The position numbers and the translations under genes are program-made. DNA of 64,000 nucleotides, taken from assembly GCA_002375695.1 (NCBI GenBank), contig DFMO01000015.1, positions 232,114-296,113 of the forward strand, given 5' to 3'. The notes beneath the pieces are model-generated. The model was not told the DNA's origin, did not search any database, and was given only the letters and a program-made list of their open reading frames with translations. Shown one piece after another: positions 45,073 through 53,972 of the stretch. The stretch comes from Flavobacteriaceae bacterium UBA3591 (GTDB taxonomy: Bacteria > Bacteroidota > Bacteroidia > Flavobacteriales > Flavobacteriaceae). Every line of letters starts with the position of its first letter. Positions within the stretch are counted from its first letter, which is position 1.

Positions 45073-45080
45073 TATTTTTG
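45073..45080 (+). promoter_or_regulatory. Promoter -7 box for the desaturase gene (TATTTTTG)
   Basis: Perfect TAnnTTTG, 35 bases before the TTG start at 45115. It supports transcription starting between here and the start codon. Confidence 0.5.
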
Positions 45081-45114
45081 TAATTATTACATACTCTTAG
45101 TTAACTAGCAAATT

Positions 45115-46215
45115 TTGACATATACAAATTTAAATTTCTCCCGTGTAGACCGCGCCAAATTCTTTAGAACTCTCAACAAACGCGTAAACGACTACTTTAA
45201 AGACAATAACATTTCAAGAACAGGCAATTGGAAATTGCATTTGAAAACGGTAATTATGTTTTCAATTTACCTTACCCCCTACTTTCTATTACTCACCTTA
45301 GATTTTCCCGGCTGGGCGCAATTATTGTTTACAGTAATTATGGGCGTTGGTATGGCCGGAGTGGGGATGAATGTTATGCACGATGCCAATCACGGGGCTT
45401 ATTCATCAAAAAAATGGATTAATAAAGTTATGGGTAGTAGCATGTATATTCTTGCCGGCAATGTTTATAACTGGCAAGTACAACACAATGTTTTGCACCA
45501 TACCTACACCAATATTCACGGGCACGACGAAGATCTGGAAGCCGGTAGAATACTACGGTTTTCAAAACATTCTAAATGGAGTAGATTACATAAATTTCAA
45601 CATTGGTACAGCATACTTTTATACGGCTTGTTGACCTTTAATTGGGTTTTAACAACAGATTTCTTTCAAACAAAAAGGTATTTAGCTCGAAAACTTTCTT
45701 ACGGAAAAATGCCAAAACCCATTACCCAATGGAGTATTTTGGTAATTACAAAACTTATTTACGTATCGCTTTGGATTGTAATTCCTATTTTATTTTTTAA
45801 TATCGTTTGGTGGAAAATTTTATTAGGCTTTTTTATAATGCATTACGTAGCGGGATTAATTTTAAGTATTGTTTTTCAATTGGCGCATGTAGTAGAAGAT
45901 ACCGATATTGTTTTGCCAGATGAAAGTGGCACCATGAAAAATACTTGGGCAATCCACCAATTGTTTACTACAACCAATTTTGGAACAAGCAATAAAATTG
46001 TAAATTGGTATACCGGTGGTTTAAACCATCAAGTAGAGCATCATATTTTTCCAAATATTAGCCATATTCACTACAACGATATTGCTAAAATTGTAAAAAA
46101 TACAACCAAAGAATTTAATTTACCTTACAAAGAATATAAAACTACGCGAAAGGCAATTATTGCTCATTTCAAACATTTAAAAGAAATGGGACTAAAACCA
46201 GCCGTATCGGCATAA
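45115..46215 (+). CDS. Fatty acid desaturase, front-end (delta-6-like) type
   Basis: 366 residues of the membrane di-iron desaturase family. Three histidine boxes are visible: HDANHG, HNVLHHTYTN and QVEHHIFPN; the Gln in the third box is typical of front-end acyl-lipid or acyl-CoA desaturases. Hydrophobic segments at about 50-90, 145-175, 198-230 and the AGLILS region make four to six helices. The start is TTG, because homologs begin at about this point and no ATG is near. Such an enzyme would keep membranes fluid in cold surroundings. An aminotransferase gene follows by 6 bases. Confidence 0.92.
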   Translation: MTYTNLNFSRVDRAKFFRTLNKRVNDYFKDNNISRTGNWKLHLKTVIMFSIYLTPYFLLLTLDFPGWAQLLFTVIMGVGMAGVGMNVMHDANHGAYSSKKWINKVMGSSMYILAGNVYNWQVQHNVLHHTYTNIHGHDEDLEAGRILRFSKHSKWSRLHKFQHWYSILLYGLLTFNWVLTTDFFQTKRYLARKLSYGKMPKPITQWSILVITKLIYVSLWIVIPILFFNIVWWKILLGFFIMHYVAGLILSIVFQLAHVVEDTDIVLPDESGTMKNTWAIHQLFTTTNFGTSNKIVNWYTGGLNHQVEHHIFPNISHIHYNDIAKIVKNTTKEFNLPYKEYKTTRKAIIAHFKHLKEMGLKPAVSA

Positions 46216-46221
46216 AATATT

Positions 46222-47409
46222 ATGGATAACAGACTTTCAAAACGCATAAATGAGATGGCTGTCTCTGCAACGCTTGCTATGGCAGCAAAAGCTCGCGAAT
46301 TAAAAGAACAAGGCTTAGATATTATTGGATTGAGTTTAGGAGAGCCAGACTTTCCCGTTCCCGAATATATTAAGCAAGCCGCCGTACAAGCTATTAATGA
46401 CGACTACCACTCATATACCCCGGTAGATGGTTATGGCGATTTAAAATCGGCTATTATTACAAAGTTTAAAAGAGACAATAACTTAACTTACAAACCCTCG
46501 CAAATTGTAGTTTCTACAGGGGCTAAGCAGTCTTTAGCAAACCTAACCATGGTACTTTTAAACAAAGGCGATGAGGTTTTACTACCCGCACCCTATTGGG
46601 TAAGTTATGCAGACCAATGTAAAGTTGCTGGTGGGGTGCCAAAGGAAATTTCAACTTCAATTGAAAACGATTTTAAAATTACACCGCAAGATTTAGAAGC
46701 TGCTATTACGCCTAAAACGAAAATGATAATTTACAGTTCGCCCTGCAACCCAAGTGGTTCGGTTTACAGCAAAAAAGAGCTTCGTAAATTAGCAGATGTT
46801 TTGGTGAAATATCCAGATATTATAGTAATTAGCGATGAAATTTACGAGCATATAAACTTTAGTGGGGGCCACGCTTCCATGGCCGAATTTGATGATATGT
46901 ACGACCGTACGGTTGTTGTAAACGGTGTTTCCAAAGCCTTTTCAATGACGGGTTGGCGCATTGGGTTTATTGGCGCTCCCGAGTGGATTGCACGTGCTTG
47001 CAACAAAATGCAAGGCCAAGTTACAAGTGGTGCCAATGCTATTGCACAACGCGCCGCAATTACCGCCCTTGAAAATCCGCCGAGCAAAATTAAATTTATG
47101 GTCGATGCATTTAAAGAGCGACGCAAACTTATTTTAGAGCTACTTTCAGAAATTGAAGGCTTTAAAACTAATAATCCCGAAGGTGCTTTTTATGTTTTCC
47201 CAGATATTTCGTATTTCTTCGGAAAAACGCTACGCGGAAAAAATATAAATACGGCGTCAGACTTTTCGTTGTATTTATTAGAAGAAGCGCAAGTAGCAAC
47301 CGTAACTGGCGAAGCCTTTGGCGACCCAAATTGCATACGGCTTTCTTATGCTGCTTCCGAAGCAGAAATAAAAGAAGCAATGAAACGAATTAAAGAAGCT
47401 GTAAGTTAA
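46222..47409 (+). CDS. PLP-dependent aminotransferase, aspartate aminotransferase class I
   Basis: 395 residues, fold type I. The PLP lysine is in NGVSKAFSMTGWRIG, which has the exact AspC Ibeta signature, and the N-terminal ISLGEPDFPVPEYI-like text LSLGEPDFPVPEYIKQAA and SSPCNPSG are conserved. This subgroup covers aspartate and aromatic aminotransferases and cannot be split by sight. It is 6 bases downstream of the desaturase and ahead of a terminator. Confidence 0.93.
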   Translation: MDNRLSKRINEMAVSATLAMAAKARELKEQGLDIIGLSLGEPDFPVPEYIKQAAVQAINDDYHSYTPVDGYGDLKSAIITKFKRDNNLTYKPSQIVVSTGAKQSLANLTMVLLNKGDEVLLPAPYWVSYADQCKVAGGVPKEISTSIENDFKITPQDLEAAITPKTKMIIYSSPCNPSGSVYSKKELRKLADVLVKYPDIIVISDEIYEHINFSGGHASMAEFDDMYDRTVVVNGVSKAFSMTGWRIGFIGAPEWIARACNKMQGQVTSGANAIAQRAAITALENPPSKIKFMVDAFKERRKLILELLSEIEGFKTNNPEGAFYVFPDISYFFGKTLRGKNINTASDFSLYLLEEAQVATVTGEAFGDPNCIRLSYAASEAEIKEAMKRIKEAVS

Positions 47410-47442
47410 ATTTATACTTAGCCAGCACAAATGCAAAAAACT

Positions 47443-47482
47443 AAAAAGCCCAAAGTACCATCTCGTGTTTTGGGCTTTTTTT
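47443..47482 (+). terminator. Terminator after the aminotransferase gene
   Basis: AAAAAGCCCAAA pairs with TTTGGGCTTTTT across a 14-base loop, followed by a T run. Confidence 0.85.
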
Positions 47483-47515
47483 AAATAAATGAAGGACTAA
47501 AACCTTACACAACAA

Positions 47516-48682
47516 ATGGCAAAAATTTTATTATTAGGCAGTGGCGAATTAGGAAAAGAATTTACAATTGCCGCCAAAAGAATTGGACAAACTGTTATTG
47601 CAGTAGATAGCTACCCCAATGCTCCTGCCGCACAGTTGGCAGATTATGCCGAAGTAATAAATATGCTAGACGGCGATGCCCTGGATGCGTTGGTTAAAAA
47701 ATACAACCCCGATTATATTGTACCTGAAATTGAAGCCATTCGTACCGAACGTTTTTACGAATATGAAAAGCAAGGTTTTACGGTAATTCCTTCGGCAAAA
47801 GCGGCAAATTTTACAATGAATCGCAAAGCCATTCGCGATTTGGCTGCAAAAGAATTAGGTTTAAAAACAGCAAACTATCGTTATGCAACCTCAGCGCAAA
47901 GCTTACAAAAAGCAGTATTTGAAGTTGGGATGCCTTGTGTGGTAAAACCTTTAATGTCTTCGAGCGGAAAAGGACAAAGCACCATAAAAACCGAAGCCGA
48001 TATTGAAAAGGCTTGGCAATATTCGCAAGATGGTTCCCGGGGCGACGTAGCCGAAGTGATTGTAGAAGCATTTATAGATTTTAATTTTGAAATTACCCTC
48101 CTTACCGTAACCCAGCGCAATGGCGAAACACTATTTTGCCCACCCATTGGGCACCGCCAAGAGCGCGGCGATTATATGGAAAGTTGGCAACCCGAACCTA
48201 TGGAAACCAACGTTTTAGAAGAAGCTCAAGCCATGGCAAAAAAAGTAACCACTGCCCTCACTGGTTGCGGAATTTGGGGCGTAGAATTTTTTGTAGCCGA
48301 AGACGGGGTTTACTTTTCCGAATTATCGCCACGACCGCATGACACGGGAATGGTAACCTTGGCAAAAACTCAAAATTTTAATGAATTTGAATTGCATCTT
48401 CGGGCTATATTAGGACTTCCAATTTCCGAAATAACACAAGAACGAAGTGGTTGTAGCGCGGTAATTTTAGCTTCAGAAAATTCTGAAAACCCACAGTACG
48501 AAGGTTTAGAAAAATTAGCCGCAGCGCCCAAAACCGATTTTAGAATTTTCGGAAAACCAACTTCGCGACCCTATAGAAGGATGGGGGTTGTTTTAACGCA
48601 CGATAATGTAGGTACTAATATTTCCGAAGTAATTGATAAGGCAAAAAACCTTGCACAACAAGTAAAAGTAGTATCGGGTTAG
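47516..48682 (+). CDS. purT: Formate-dependent phosphoribosylglycinamide formyltransferase
   Basis: 388 residues with the ATP-grasp fold. PurT forms N-formyl-GAR from GAR, formate and ATP, the folate-free alternative to PurN. The N-terminal ILLLGSGELGKEFTIAAKRIGQ is the family start, KPLMSSSGKGQS the grasp loop, and EFFVAEDGVYFSELSPRPHDTGMVT the metal-binding end. The size is normal. It is transcribed toward trkH, and no other purine gene is near. Confidence 0.96.
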   Translation: MAKILLLGSGELGKEFTIAAKRIGQTVIAVDSYPNAPAAQLADYAEVINMLDGDALDALVKKYNPDYIVPEIEAIRTERFYEYEKQGFTVIPSAKAANFTMNRKAIRDLAAKELGLKTANYRYATSAQSLQKAVFEVGMPCVVKPLMSSSGKGQSTIKTEADIEKAWQYSQDGSRGDVAEVIVEAFIDFNFEITLLTVTQRNGETLFCPPIGHRQERGDYMESWQPEPMETNVLEEAQAMAKKVTTALTGCGIWGVEFFVAEDGVYFSELSPRPHDTGMVTLAKTQNFNEFELHLRAILGLPISEITQERSGCSAVILASENSENPQYEGLEKLAAAPKTDFRIFGKPTSRPYRRMGVVLTHDNVGTNISEVIDKAKNLAQQVKVVSG

Positions 48683-48715
48683 CCTATAAGTTATGATTTA
48701 AAAATGCTAAAATAC

Positions 48716-50221
48716 TTATCTATTCCGCCAGAAAAAAGGAGTAAGTAAAATAAGTACGGTAAACAATTCTAATCTACCAATTAGCATTAAAAAGCTCGAC
48801 CACCATTTTGCGGCTGTTGGTAGGCTTGCGTAGTTATTTACAGGTCCTAAGTCGCCCAAGGCGGGCCCCACATTCCCGAGGGTTGAAGCCGCTCCACCCA
48901 AGGCAGTTTTAAAGTCTAACCCCAGCCACGAAAAAACTAAAGTTCCCACAATAAAAGAGAGCATATAAAGAATAAAAAAGGCCAGAATATTAAATACAAT
49001 AGGCTGTGGCACTGCTTTACTGTTATAACGTACGGGCAATATTGCGTGTGGGTGCAGGGTACGTTTAAATTCGAGTACTCCATTTTTTATCATAAGTAGA
49101 TGGCGCATTATTTTAATACCCCCTGCAGTTGATCCTGCAGACCCGCCCAAAAACATCATTCCGAAGAAGAAAATAGTTAAAAAGGGAGTCCAAAGTGTAT
49201 AATCGGCAGTTACAAAACCTGTGGTAGTAACTATGGTTAACACTTGAAAAAGTCCGTGACGAAAAGCGCTTTCAAAAGCCCCCCAAACCATGGGGTGTGC
49301 GATAGTAGAGGCTGTAACATCGGCTTTAAAATAAATTAATAGTGCGGCAATTGTTGTAAGCCCAAGTACAACTCCCAAATAGACTTTAAATTCTTCGTCG
49401 TGTAATATTTTTTGAAACTTTCGTTTAAACGCGAAATAGCTCAATACAAAATTGCTCCCTGCCAAAAACATAAAGAATGCAATTATATATTGAATTATTG
49501 GCTTATCATTCCAAAAGGCGATGCTATCATTTTTTGTTGAAAACCCTCCCGAACTCAAGGTGGACAAAGAGTGGTTAATAGCATCGAAAAAACTCATTCC
49601 GGCTAGTTTTAACAAAACAGTTTCGGCCAAGGTATAGCCCACGTAAATAAGCCACAGTCTTTTAGCCGTATCTGTAATTCGCGGGTGCAGTTTATCGCCA
49701 CTGGGGCCGGGTGCTTCGGCTGCAAAAAGCTGCATTCCTCCAATTCCTAAGAGCGGTAAAATTGCAATAGCAAGTACAATAATACCCATTCCACCAAGCC
49801 AGTTAGTAACACTTCGCCAAAAAAGAACACCCCGTGGTATACTTTCAATATCGGTTAAAATTGAAGCGCCGGTGGTTGTAAAACCGCTCATTGTTTCAAA
49901 AAAAGCATTTGTAAAACTTGGAATTGCACCTGTAAAAATATAGGGTAAAGTGCCAATAAGCGCCATAAAAATCCACCCGAAAGCTACAATAATATATCCT
50001 TCTCTTTTTTGAACTTCTTTTCGGTGTTTACGGGTTACCAACATAATAACCGCTCCTAAACTAAGGGCTACTGCGCCCGAAAGAAGCATTTGGTTGAGTA
50101 CCCCATCTTTATAATACCAACTCACCAAAGATGCTAATAACATAAAACCTCCGTTTACCATAAACAGAAGCCCCATGAGGTGCGAAATAATTTTATAATT
50201 CAGTTTAGAGATTGAATTCAT
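48716..50221 (-). CDS. trkH: Trk-type potassium uptake, membrane subunit
   Basis: 501 residues from the ATG at 50221, with about twelve hydrophobic segments arranged in the four membrane-pore-membrane units of the TrkH/KtrB family. Pore-loop glycines are seen in MSGFTTTGASI, STLSSGGFSTKN, VTTTGFVTADY and AASTLGNVGPALGDLG. The longer frame from 50269 would overlap trkA by 48 bases; starting at 50221 gives TAATG overlap of one base with trkA and fits the family N-terminus. K+ uptake is powered with H+ or Na+ gradients depending on species. Confidence 0.94.
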   Translation of the reverse strand: MNSISKLNYKIISHLMGLLFMVNGGFMLLASLVSWYYKDGVLNQMLLSGAVALSLGAVIMLVTRKHRKEVQKREGYIIVAFGWIFMALIGTLPYIFTGAIPSFTNAFFETMSGFTTTGASILTDIESIPRGVLFWRSVTNWLGGMGIIVLAIAILPLLGIGGMQLFAAEAPGPSGDKLHPRITDTAKRLWLIYVGYTLAETVLLKLAGMSFFDAINHSLSTLSSGGFSTKNDSIAFWNDKPIIQYIIAFFMFLAGSNFVLSYFAFKRKFQKILHDEEFKVYLGVVLGLTTIAALLIYFKADVTASTIAHPMVWGAFESAFRHGLFQVLTIVTTTGFVTADYTLWTPFLTIFFFGMMFLGGSAGSTAGGIKIMRHLLMIKNGVLEFKRTLHPHAILPVRYNSKAVPQPIVFNILAFFILYMLSFIVGTLVFSWLGLDFKTALGGAASTLGNVGPALGDLGPVNNYASLPTAAKWWSSFLMLIGRLELFTVLILLTPFFWRNR

Positions 50222-51570
50222 TAAATAAAGAGTTTTTCCACTTTCCCAATTGATTGTGGAAGACAACAAATAACAACCATATCGCCTTCTCTAATTTGAA
50301 AATCTCCCAACGCAATAATACCGTTACCGTCTCTAATTACCCCTCCAATAATAGCCGAAGCAGGAAAGTTTAGGTCTTTTATTTTTTTACTGCAAACTTT
50401 TGAATTTGAAGAAACTTTAAATTCTAAAAGTTCGGCATTCATATTGTTTAGCTTGGTCATAGCTACCACTTCGCCCCTACGTACATATCTAAAAATATTG
50501 TTTGCTGCTAATAATTTTTTATTGATTAAGGTATCAATGCCAATGGATTGTGAAAGCTGAAAATAGTCCATATTTTCTACCAGCGCAATTGCTTTTTTTA
50601 CACCTTTAGATTTGGCAACGAGGCACGCCATAATATTAGTTTCACTATTACCCGTAACGGCGATAAAGGCATCCATTTCTTCTAAAGATTCTTCAATAAG
50701 CAGCTCTACATTTCTACCATCTCCATTTATCACCAAACAGCTTGGAATATCGTCTGCAATTTCAAAAGCTTTGTCTTTACTGCTTTCAATAAGTTTTACA
50801 TTAAATTTGTTTTTACATAAAACTTTGGCGGTTTTATACCCAATTTTACTACCGCCAAGGATCATTACATTTTTAATTTCTTGTTTGCTTTTACCCGAAA
50901 GCTTAATAATTTGTTCATCTCCTTTTTTTACGGTGGTAAAATAAACTTGATCGCCTTTTTTAAACTGGGTATTTCCGCGTGGAATAATGGTGTATTGTGT
51001 TCCAAATCGTTGAATAGCAATAGGCACAAAGTTTAAATCGGGGTACATTTTAGCAACTTCTTTAACCGATTTTCCTACAAATGCCGATGTACGAGAAAGG
51101 TTTAAACCAATCATGGTTAAAGCGCCTTCTTCAAATTCATAACTCTCGTTAAAAGCACTTTGATTAAGCAGCAGCACAATTTCTTCTGAAGCTAATGCTT
51201 CGGGTGAGATAAGTTCGTCTATTCCAAATTTTGAAAATCCAACCTCTTCTTTTCTATCTATAAATTCGGTATTCGAAATTCTGGCAATGGTACGTCGGGC
51301 GCCCAATTGTTTTGCCAGCACACAAACGGTAATATTTGTGGTTTCGCTTGAAGTTACGGCTATTAGCAAATCGGTTTCACTAACATTTGAATCCTGAAGC
51401 ACGGCAATAGATGTTGCATCGCCCCGCACTACGCGAATATCTAAGTTAGCATCGGCGTGTGCGAGGGAGTCGCGATTAGGATCAATTAACGTAATATTTT
51501 GCGATTCGAAAGACAGCAATTTTGCGAGGTGAAACCCCACTTCGCCTGCTCCGGCAATAATAATCTTCAT
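50221..51570 (-). CDS. trkA: Trk-type potassium uptake, regulatory nucleotide-binding subunit
   Basis: 449 residues with the duplicated RCK architecture: an RCK-N Rossmann domain beginning MKIIIAGAGEVGFHLAKLL, its RCK-C domain, then a second pair starting NVMILGGSKIGYKTAKVL (about residue 233). The first domain has the GxGxxG motif; the second has GGSKIG, a common alteration. TrkA binds NAD(H)/ATP and gates TrkH. It overlaps trkH by one base (TAATG), so the pair is made in concert. Confidence 0.95.
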   Translation of the reverse strand: MKIIIAGAGEVGFHLAKLLSFESQNITLIDPNRDSLAHADANLDIRVVRGDATSIAVLQDSNVSETDLLIAVTSSETTNITVCVLAKQLGARRTIARISNTEFIDRKEEVGFSKFGIDELISPEALASEEIVLLLNQSAFNESYEFEEGALTMIGLNLSRTSAFVGKSVKEVAKMYPDLNFVPIAIQRFGTQYTIIPRGNTQFKKGDQVYFTTVKKGDEQIIKLSGKSKQEIKNVMILGGSKIGYKTAKVLCKNKFNVKLIESSKDKAFEIADDIPSCLVINGDGRNVELLIEESLEEMDAFIAVTGNSETNIMACLVAKSKGVKKAIALVENMDYFQLSQSIGIDTLINKKLLAANNIFRYVRRGEVVAMTKLNNMNAELLEFKVSSNSKVCSKKIKDLNFPASAIIGGVIRDGNGIIALGDFQIREGDMVVICCLPQSIGKVEKLFI

Positions 51571-51646
51571 TAAGATTGAATTTATATTTTCTTAATATTT
51601 GTTACAGAAAAACCAGTAACTTACCCTATTAAAAAAAATTATGCTG

Positions 51647-51654
51647 CAAAGATA
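51647..51654 (-). promoter_or_regulatory. Promoter -7 box for trkA-trkH (TATCTTTG)
   Basis: CAAAGATA on the + strand reads TATCTTTG on the minus strand, a perfect TAnnTTTG match 77 bases before the trkA start. Confidence 0.5.
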
Positions 51655-51754
51655 TAGAATAAATAGCCGTCTTAACCAATTAGTATTTCGAGAATAAATT
51701 AAAAGCCAAGTTTGAAACTTCACATAAAAGAAGTAGCAGCTTTTAAAAAATATG

Positions 51755-51762
51755 TAGTTTTG
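51755..51762 (+). promoter_or_regulatory. Promoter -7 box for ubiE/menG (TAGTTTTG)
   Basis: Perfect TAnnTTTG match, 13 bases before the ATG at 51776. Confidence 0.5.
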
Positions 51763-51775
51763 CAAACGCAAATTT

Positions 51776-52507
51776 ATGGAAAAGAAAATAACACCTTACA
51801 AAGACTCTTCAGAGGGAAAAAAGAAACAGGTTGAACAAATGTTCGATACTATTTCGGAAAATTACGATGGTTTAAATCGGGTAATTTCATTGGGTTCTGA
51901 TATTAAGTGGCGCAAAAAAGTTATTAAAATGGTTGGCGCTACCAATCCGCAAAGTATTTTAGATATTGCTACTGGCACTGGCGATTTGGCCATACAGTTT
52001 GCCGAAAATACTTCGGCCGAAAAAATTGTAGGCTTAGATATTTCAGATGGTATGCTTTCGGTAGCACGAAAAAAAGTTTCGGGAAAAGCAATTGCTCCAA
52101 AAATTGAATTTATACAAGCCGATTCGGAATCGATGCCTTTTGGCGACAATACTTTTGATGCGATTACAGTTTCATTCGGAATTAGAAATTTTGAAAATCT
52201 TGAAAAAGGATTAGCTGAAATTTTAAGAGTGCTTAAAAAAGGGGGCATTTTTGTAATTTTAGAAACTTCGGTTCCCACCAAATTTCCATTTAAACAAGGG
52301 TATTATTTTTACACCAAAAATATTTTACCGTTAGTAGGTAAGCTATTTTCAAAAGATAAAGTGGCTTATAAATATTTAAGTGAAAGTGCTTCGGTTTTTC
52401 CCTATGGCGAAAAACTCAACAATATTTTACGCAAAACTGGGTTTAAAGAAGTGAAAAATAAACCGCAAACTTTTGGGGTGGCTACCATCTATAATGCTAC
52501 AAAATAA
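51776..52507 (+). CDS. menG: Demethylmenaquinone methyltransferase
   Basis: 243 residues, UbiE/MenG family, which puts the last methyl group on menaquinone. The SAM motif is ILDIATGTGDLAIQFA, with VGLDISDGMLSVARKK next and the family text FDAITVSFGIRNFENLEKGLAEI. Since Bacteroidota use menaquinone the substrate is demethylmenaquinone, not a ubiquinone precursor. Menaquinone is the electron acceptor of the Na+-NQR encoded upstream. sprT starts 3 bases after the stop. Confidence 0.95.
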   Translation: MEKKITPYKDSSEGKKKQVEQMFDTISENYDGLNRVISLGSDIKWRKKVIKMVGATNPQSILDIATGTGDLAIQFAENTSAEKIVGLDISDGMLSVARKKVSGKAIAPKIEFIQADSESMPFGDNTFDAITVSFGIRNFENLEKGLAEILRVLKKGGIFVILETSVPTKFPFKQGYYFYTKNILPLVGKLFSKDKVAYKYLSESASVFPYGEKLNNILRKTGFKEVKNKPQTFGVATIYNATK

Positions 52508-52510
52508 TTT

Positions 52511-53221
52511 ATGAAGAAGCTTTTTCTTGTATTGGCCTTTATATGTATTGCAAACAGCGTAAACGCGCAATGGATTTTTAATAAAGAGCGCATCGCTAAC
52601 TTGGAAAATTTTGATAAAAAACGATTTTCGTGGGGGTACTTTTTAGGTTTTAATAGCTACGATTTTAAATTTGATTACAAAAAGCAATACGCCGATGATA
52701 ACACCGATATCATGGTAGCCCGCAACAGTGGGTTTAATGTGGGCTTAATTGGCGATATGCGCCTTAACGCCTATATGAACTTACGTTTAGAGCCAGGGCT
52801 ATACTTTACCCAACGCGACCTTACATTTCCCGGGTTTACATCAGAAAATGATTATTTAAGAGAGGTAAAATCTACTTATATTCACGTACCGCTATTACTT
52901 AAAGTTTCAACCAAGCGGTTAAACAACATAAAACCCTTTATTGTTGGGGGTGTATCTACTTCGCTCAACCTTTCGAGCAACCAAAAAAACCCTGAAGACA
53001 ACGAGCAAGGTAGGTTTAGGATGACCAACGGAACAAATTATTACGAACTAGGTTTTGGAATCGATTTTTACCTGTACTATTTTAAGTTTACACCGTCTAT
53101 TCGTGGGGTGTTTGCTTTAAATAACGAGTTGGTGCCAGATGACGACCCCAACAGCCCGTGGACGGGGAATATTGATAAGCTCGCTACACGCGGTATTTTT
53201 ATAAACTTTACTTTCCAGTAG
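52511..53221 (+). CDS. sprT: Type IX secretion system protein, PorT/SprT-like
   Basis: 236 residues with signal peptide MKKLFLVLAFICIANSVNAQ. It has the eight-stranded outer-membrane beta-barrel look of PorT family proteins (RFSWGYFLGFNSYDFKFDYKKQY, LRLEPGLYFTQRDL, ELGFGIDFYLYYFKFTPSIRG) and ends in an aromatic residue region NFTFQ. SprT is required for type IX secretion and gliding in F. johnsoniae, where it also lies near ubiE/menG. It is 3 bases downstream of menG and overlaps the convergent methyltransferase gene by 14 bases. Confidence 0.87.
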   Translation: MKKLFLVLAFICIANSVNAQWIFNKERIANLENFDKKRFSWGYFLGFNSYDFKFDYKKQYADDNTDIMVARNSGFNVGLIGDMRLNAYMNLRLEPGLYFTQRDLTFPGFTSENDYLREVKSTYIHVPLLLKVSTKRLNNIKPFIVGGVSTSLNLSSNQKNPEDNEQGRFRMTNGTNYYELGFGIDFYLYYFKFTPSIRGVFALNNELVPDDDPNSPWTGNIDKLATRGIFINFTFQ

Positions 53222-53936
53222 CTCTTTTAAACTCGCTTAATAAAATAGCTGTTGCCGTTGCTACGTTAAGGCTTTCGGTTTTTTGAATTTTTCCAAAGCG
53301 AGGAATGCTTATTTTTTGTGTTATAAGTTTTGAAGTTTCTTCAGAAATACCATTGGCTTCATTTCCCATTACAATAATACCTTGTTGTGGTAAATCTTCG
53401 GTATAAATATTTTTTCCGTTCATAAATCCACCAAAAATGGGTAATTGCGTTTTTTGCAAAAACGAATCGAGCGGTAAATAGCTTACCGTTACCCGCGCGA
53501 GCGAACCCATAGTTGCTTGTACTACTTTTGGGTTATAGCAATCTGTAGTGTCTTGTGAGCAAATTAATTGTTGCACGCCAAACCAATCGCAAAGCCTAAT
53601 AATGGTCCCCAAGTTGCCAGGGTCGCGAATAGCGTCTAACGCCACTATTAAGCCACTTTCTTGCACAGGTTTTGGCTTAGGAATTATAAAAACCCCCAAG
53701 GATGTATTTGCTGTTTTTAGAAAACTAATTTTCTGAAGTTCTTTTTCAGTAACTAAGTAGTGATTGCTTTCATTAACTTGAGCAGAAAGGGTTGTAAAAA
53801 AAGAATGCAGTTTTAAGCCTTCATTTAATAATTCGGCTATTACTTTTGGTCCTTCGGCCACAAAAAGTCCGTTTTGCATACGGTACTTTTTTTGCTGCAG
53901 ACTCGTTATTAATTTTGTTTGACTTTTGCTGACCAA
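53208..53936 (-). CDS. TrmH-family RNA 2'-O-methyltransferase
   Basis: 242 residues from TTG at 53936, a SPOUT-fold enzyme with an N-terminal RNA-binding substrate domain. The knot motifs are LDAIRDPGNLGTIIRLCDWFG, IVMGNEANGISEE and the terminal SLNVATATAILLSEF. A longer frame from 53981 gives a run of hydrophobic residues and no family similarity; homologs begin with a short (M)xSKxQxKLI, matched by LVSKSQTKLI at the TTG. It modifies a tRNA or rRNA ribose; the exact site is unknown. Confidence 0.9.
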   Translation of the reverse strand: MVSKSQTKLITSLQQKKYRMQNGLFVAEGPKVIAELLNEGLKLHSFFTTLSAQVNESNHYLVTEKELQKISFLKTANTSLGVFIIPKPKPVQESGLIVALDAIRDPGNLGTIIRLCDWFGVQQLICSQDTTDCYNPKVVQATMGSLARVTVSYLPLDSFLQKTQLPIFGGFMNGKNIYTEDLPQQGIIVMGNEANGISEETSKLITQKISIPRFGKIQKTESLNVATATAILLSEFKRATGK

Positions 53937-53943
53937 AATATAG

Positions 53944-53951
53944 TATTTTTG
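53944..53951 (+). promoter_or_regulatory. Promoter -7 box for the Omp85 gene (TATTTTTG)
   Basis: Perfect TAnnTTTG at 53944-53951, with TTTG at 53918-53921 (22-base spacing) as a possible -33 element. It lies between the starts of the divergent methyltransferase and Omp85 genes and decides the latter's start: in-frame TTGs at 53949 and 53955 would fall within or just after the box. Confidence 0.55.
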
Positions 53952-53972
53952 AATTTGAATAAAATTGTACAC

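Noticed and set aside
53919..53972. Upstream start of the Omp85 gene at 53919
   Set aside because: It would put the promoter box inside the coding sequence and prolong the N-terminus ahead of the lipoprotein signal.
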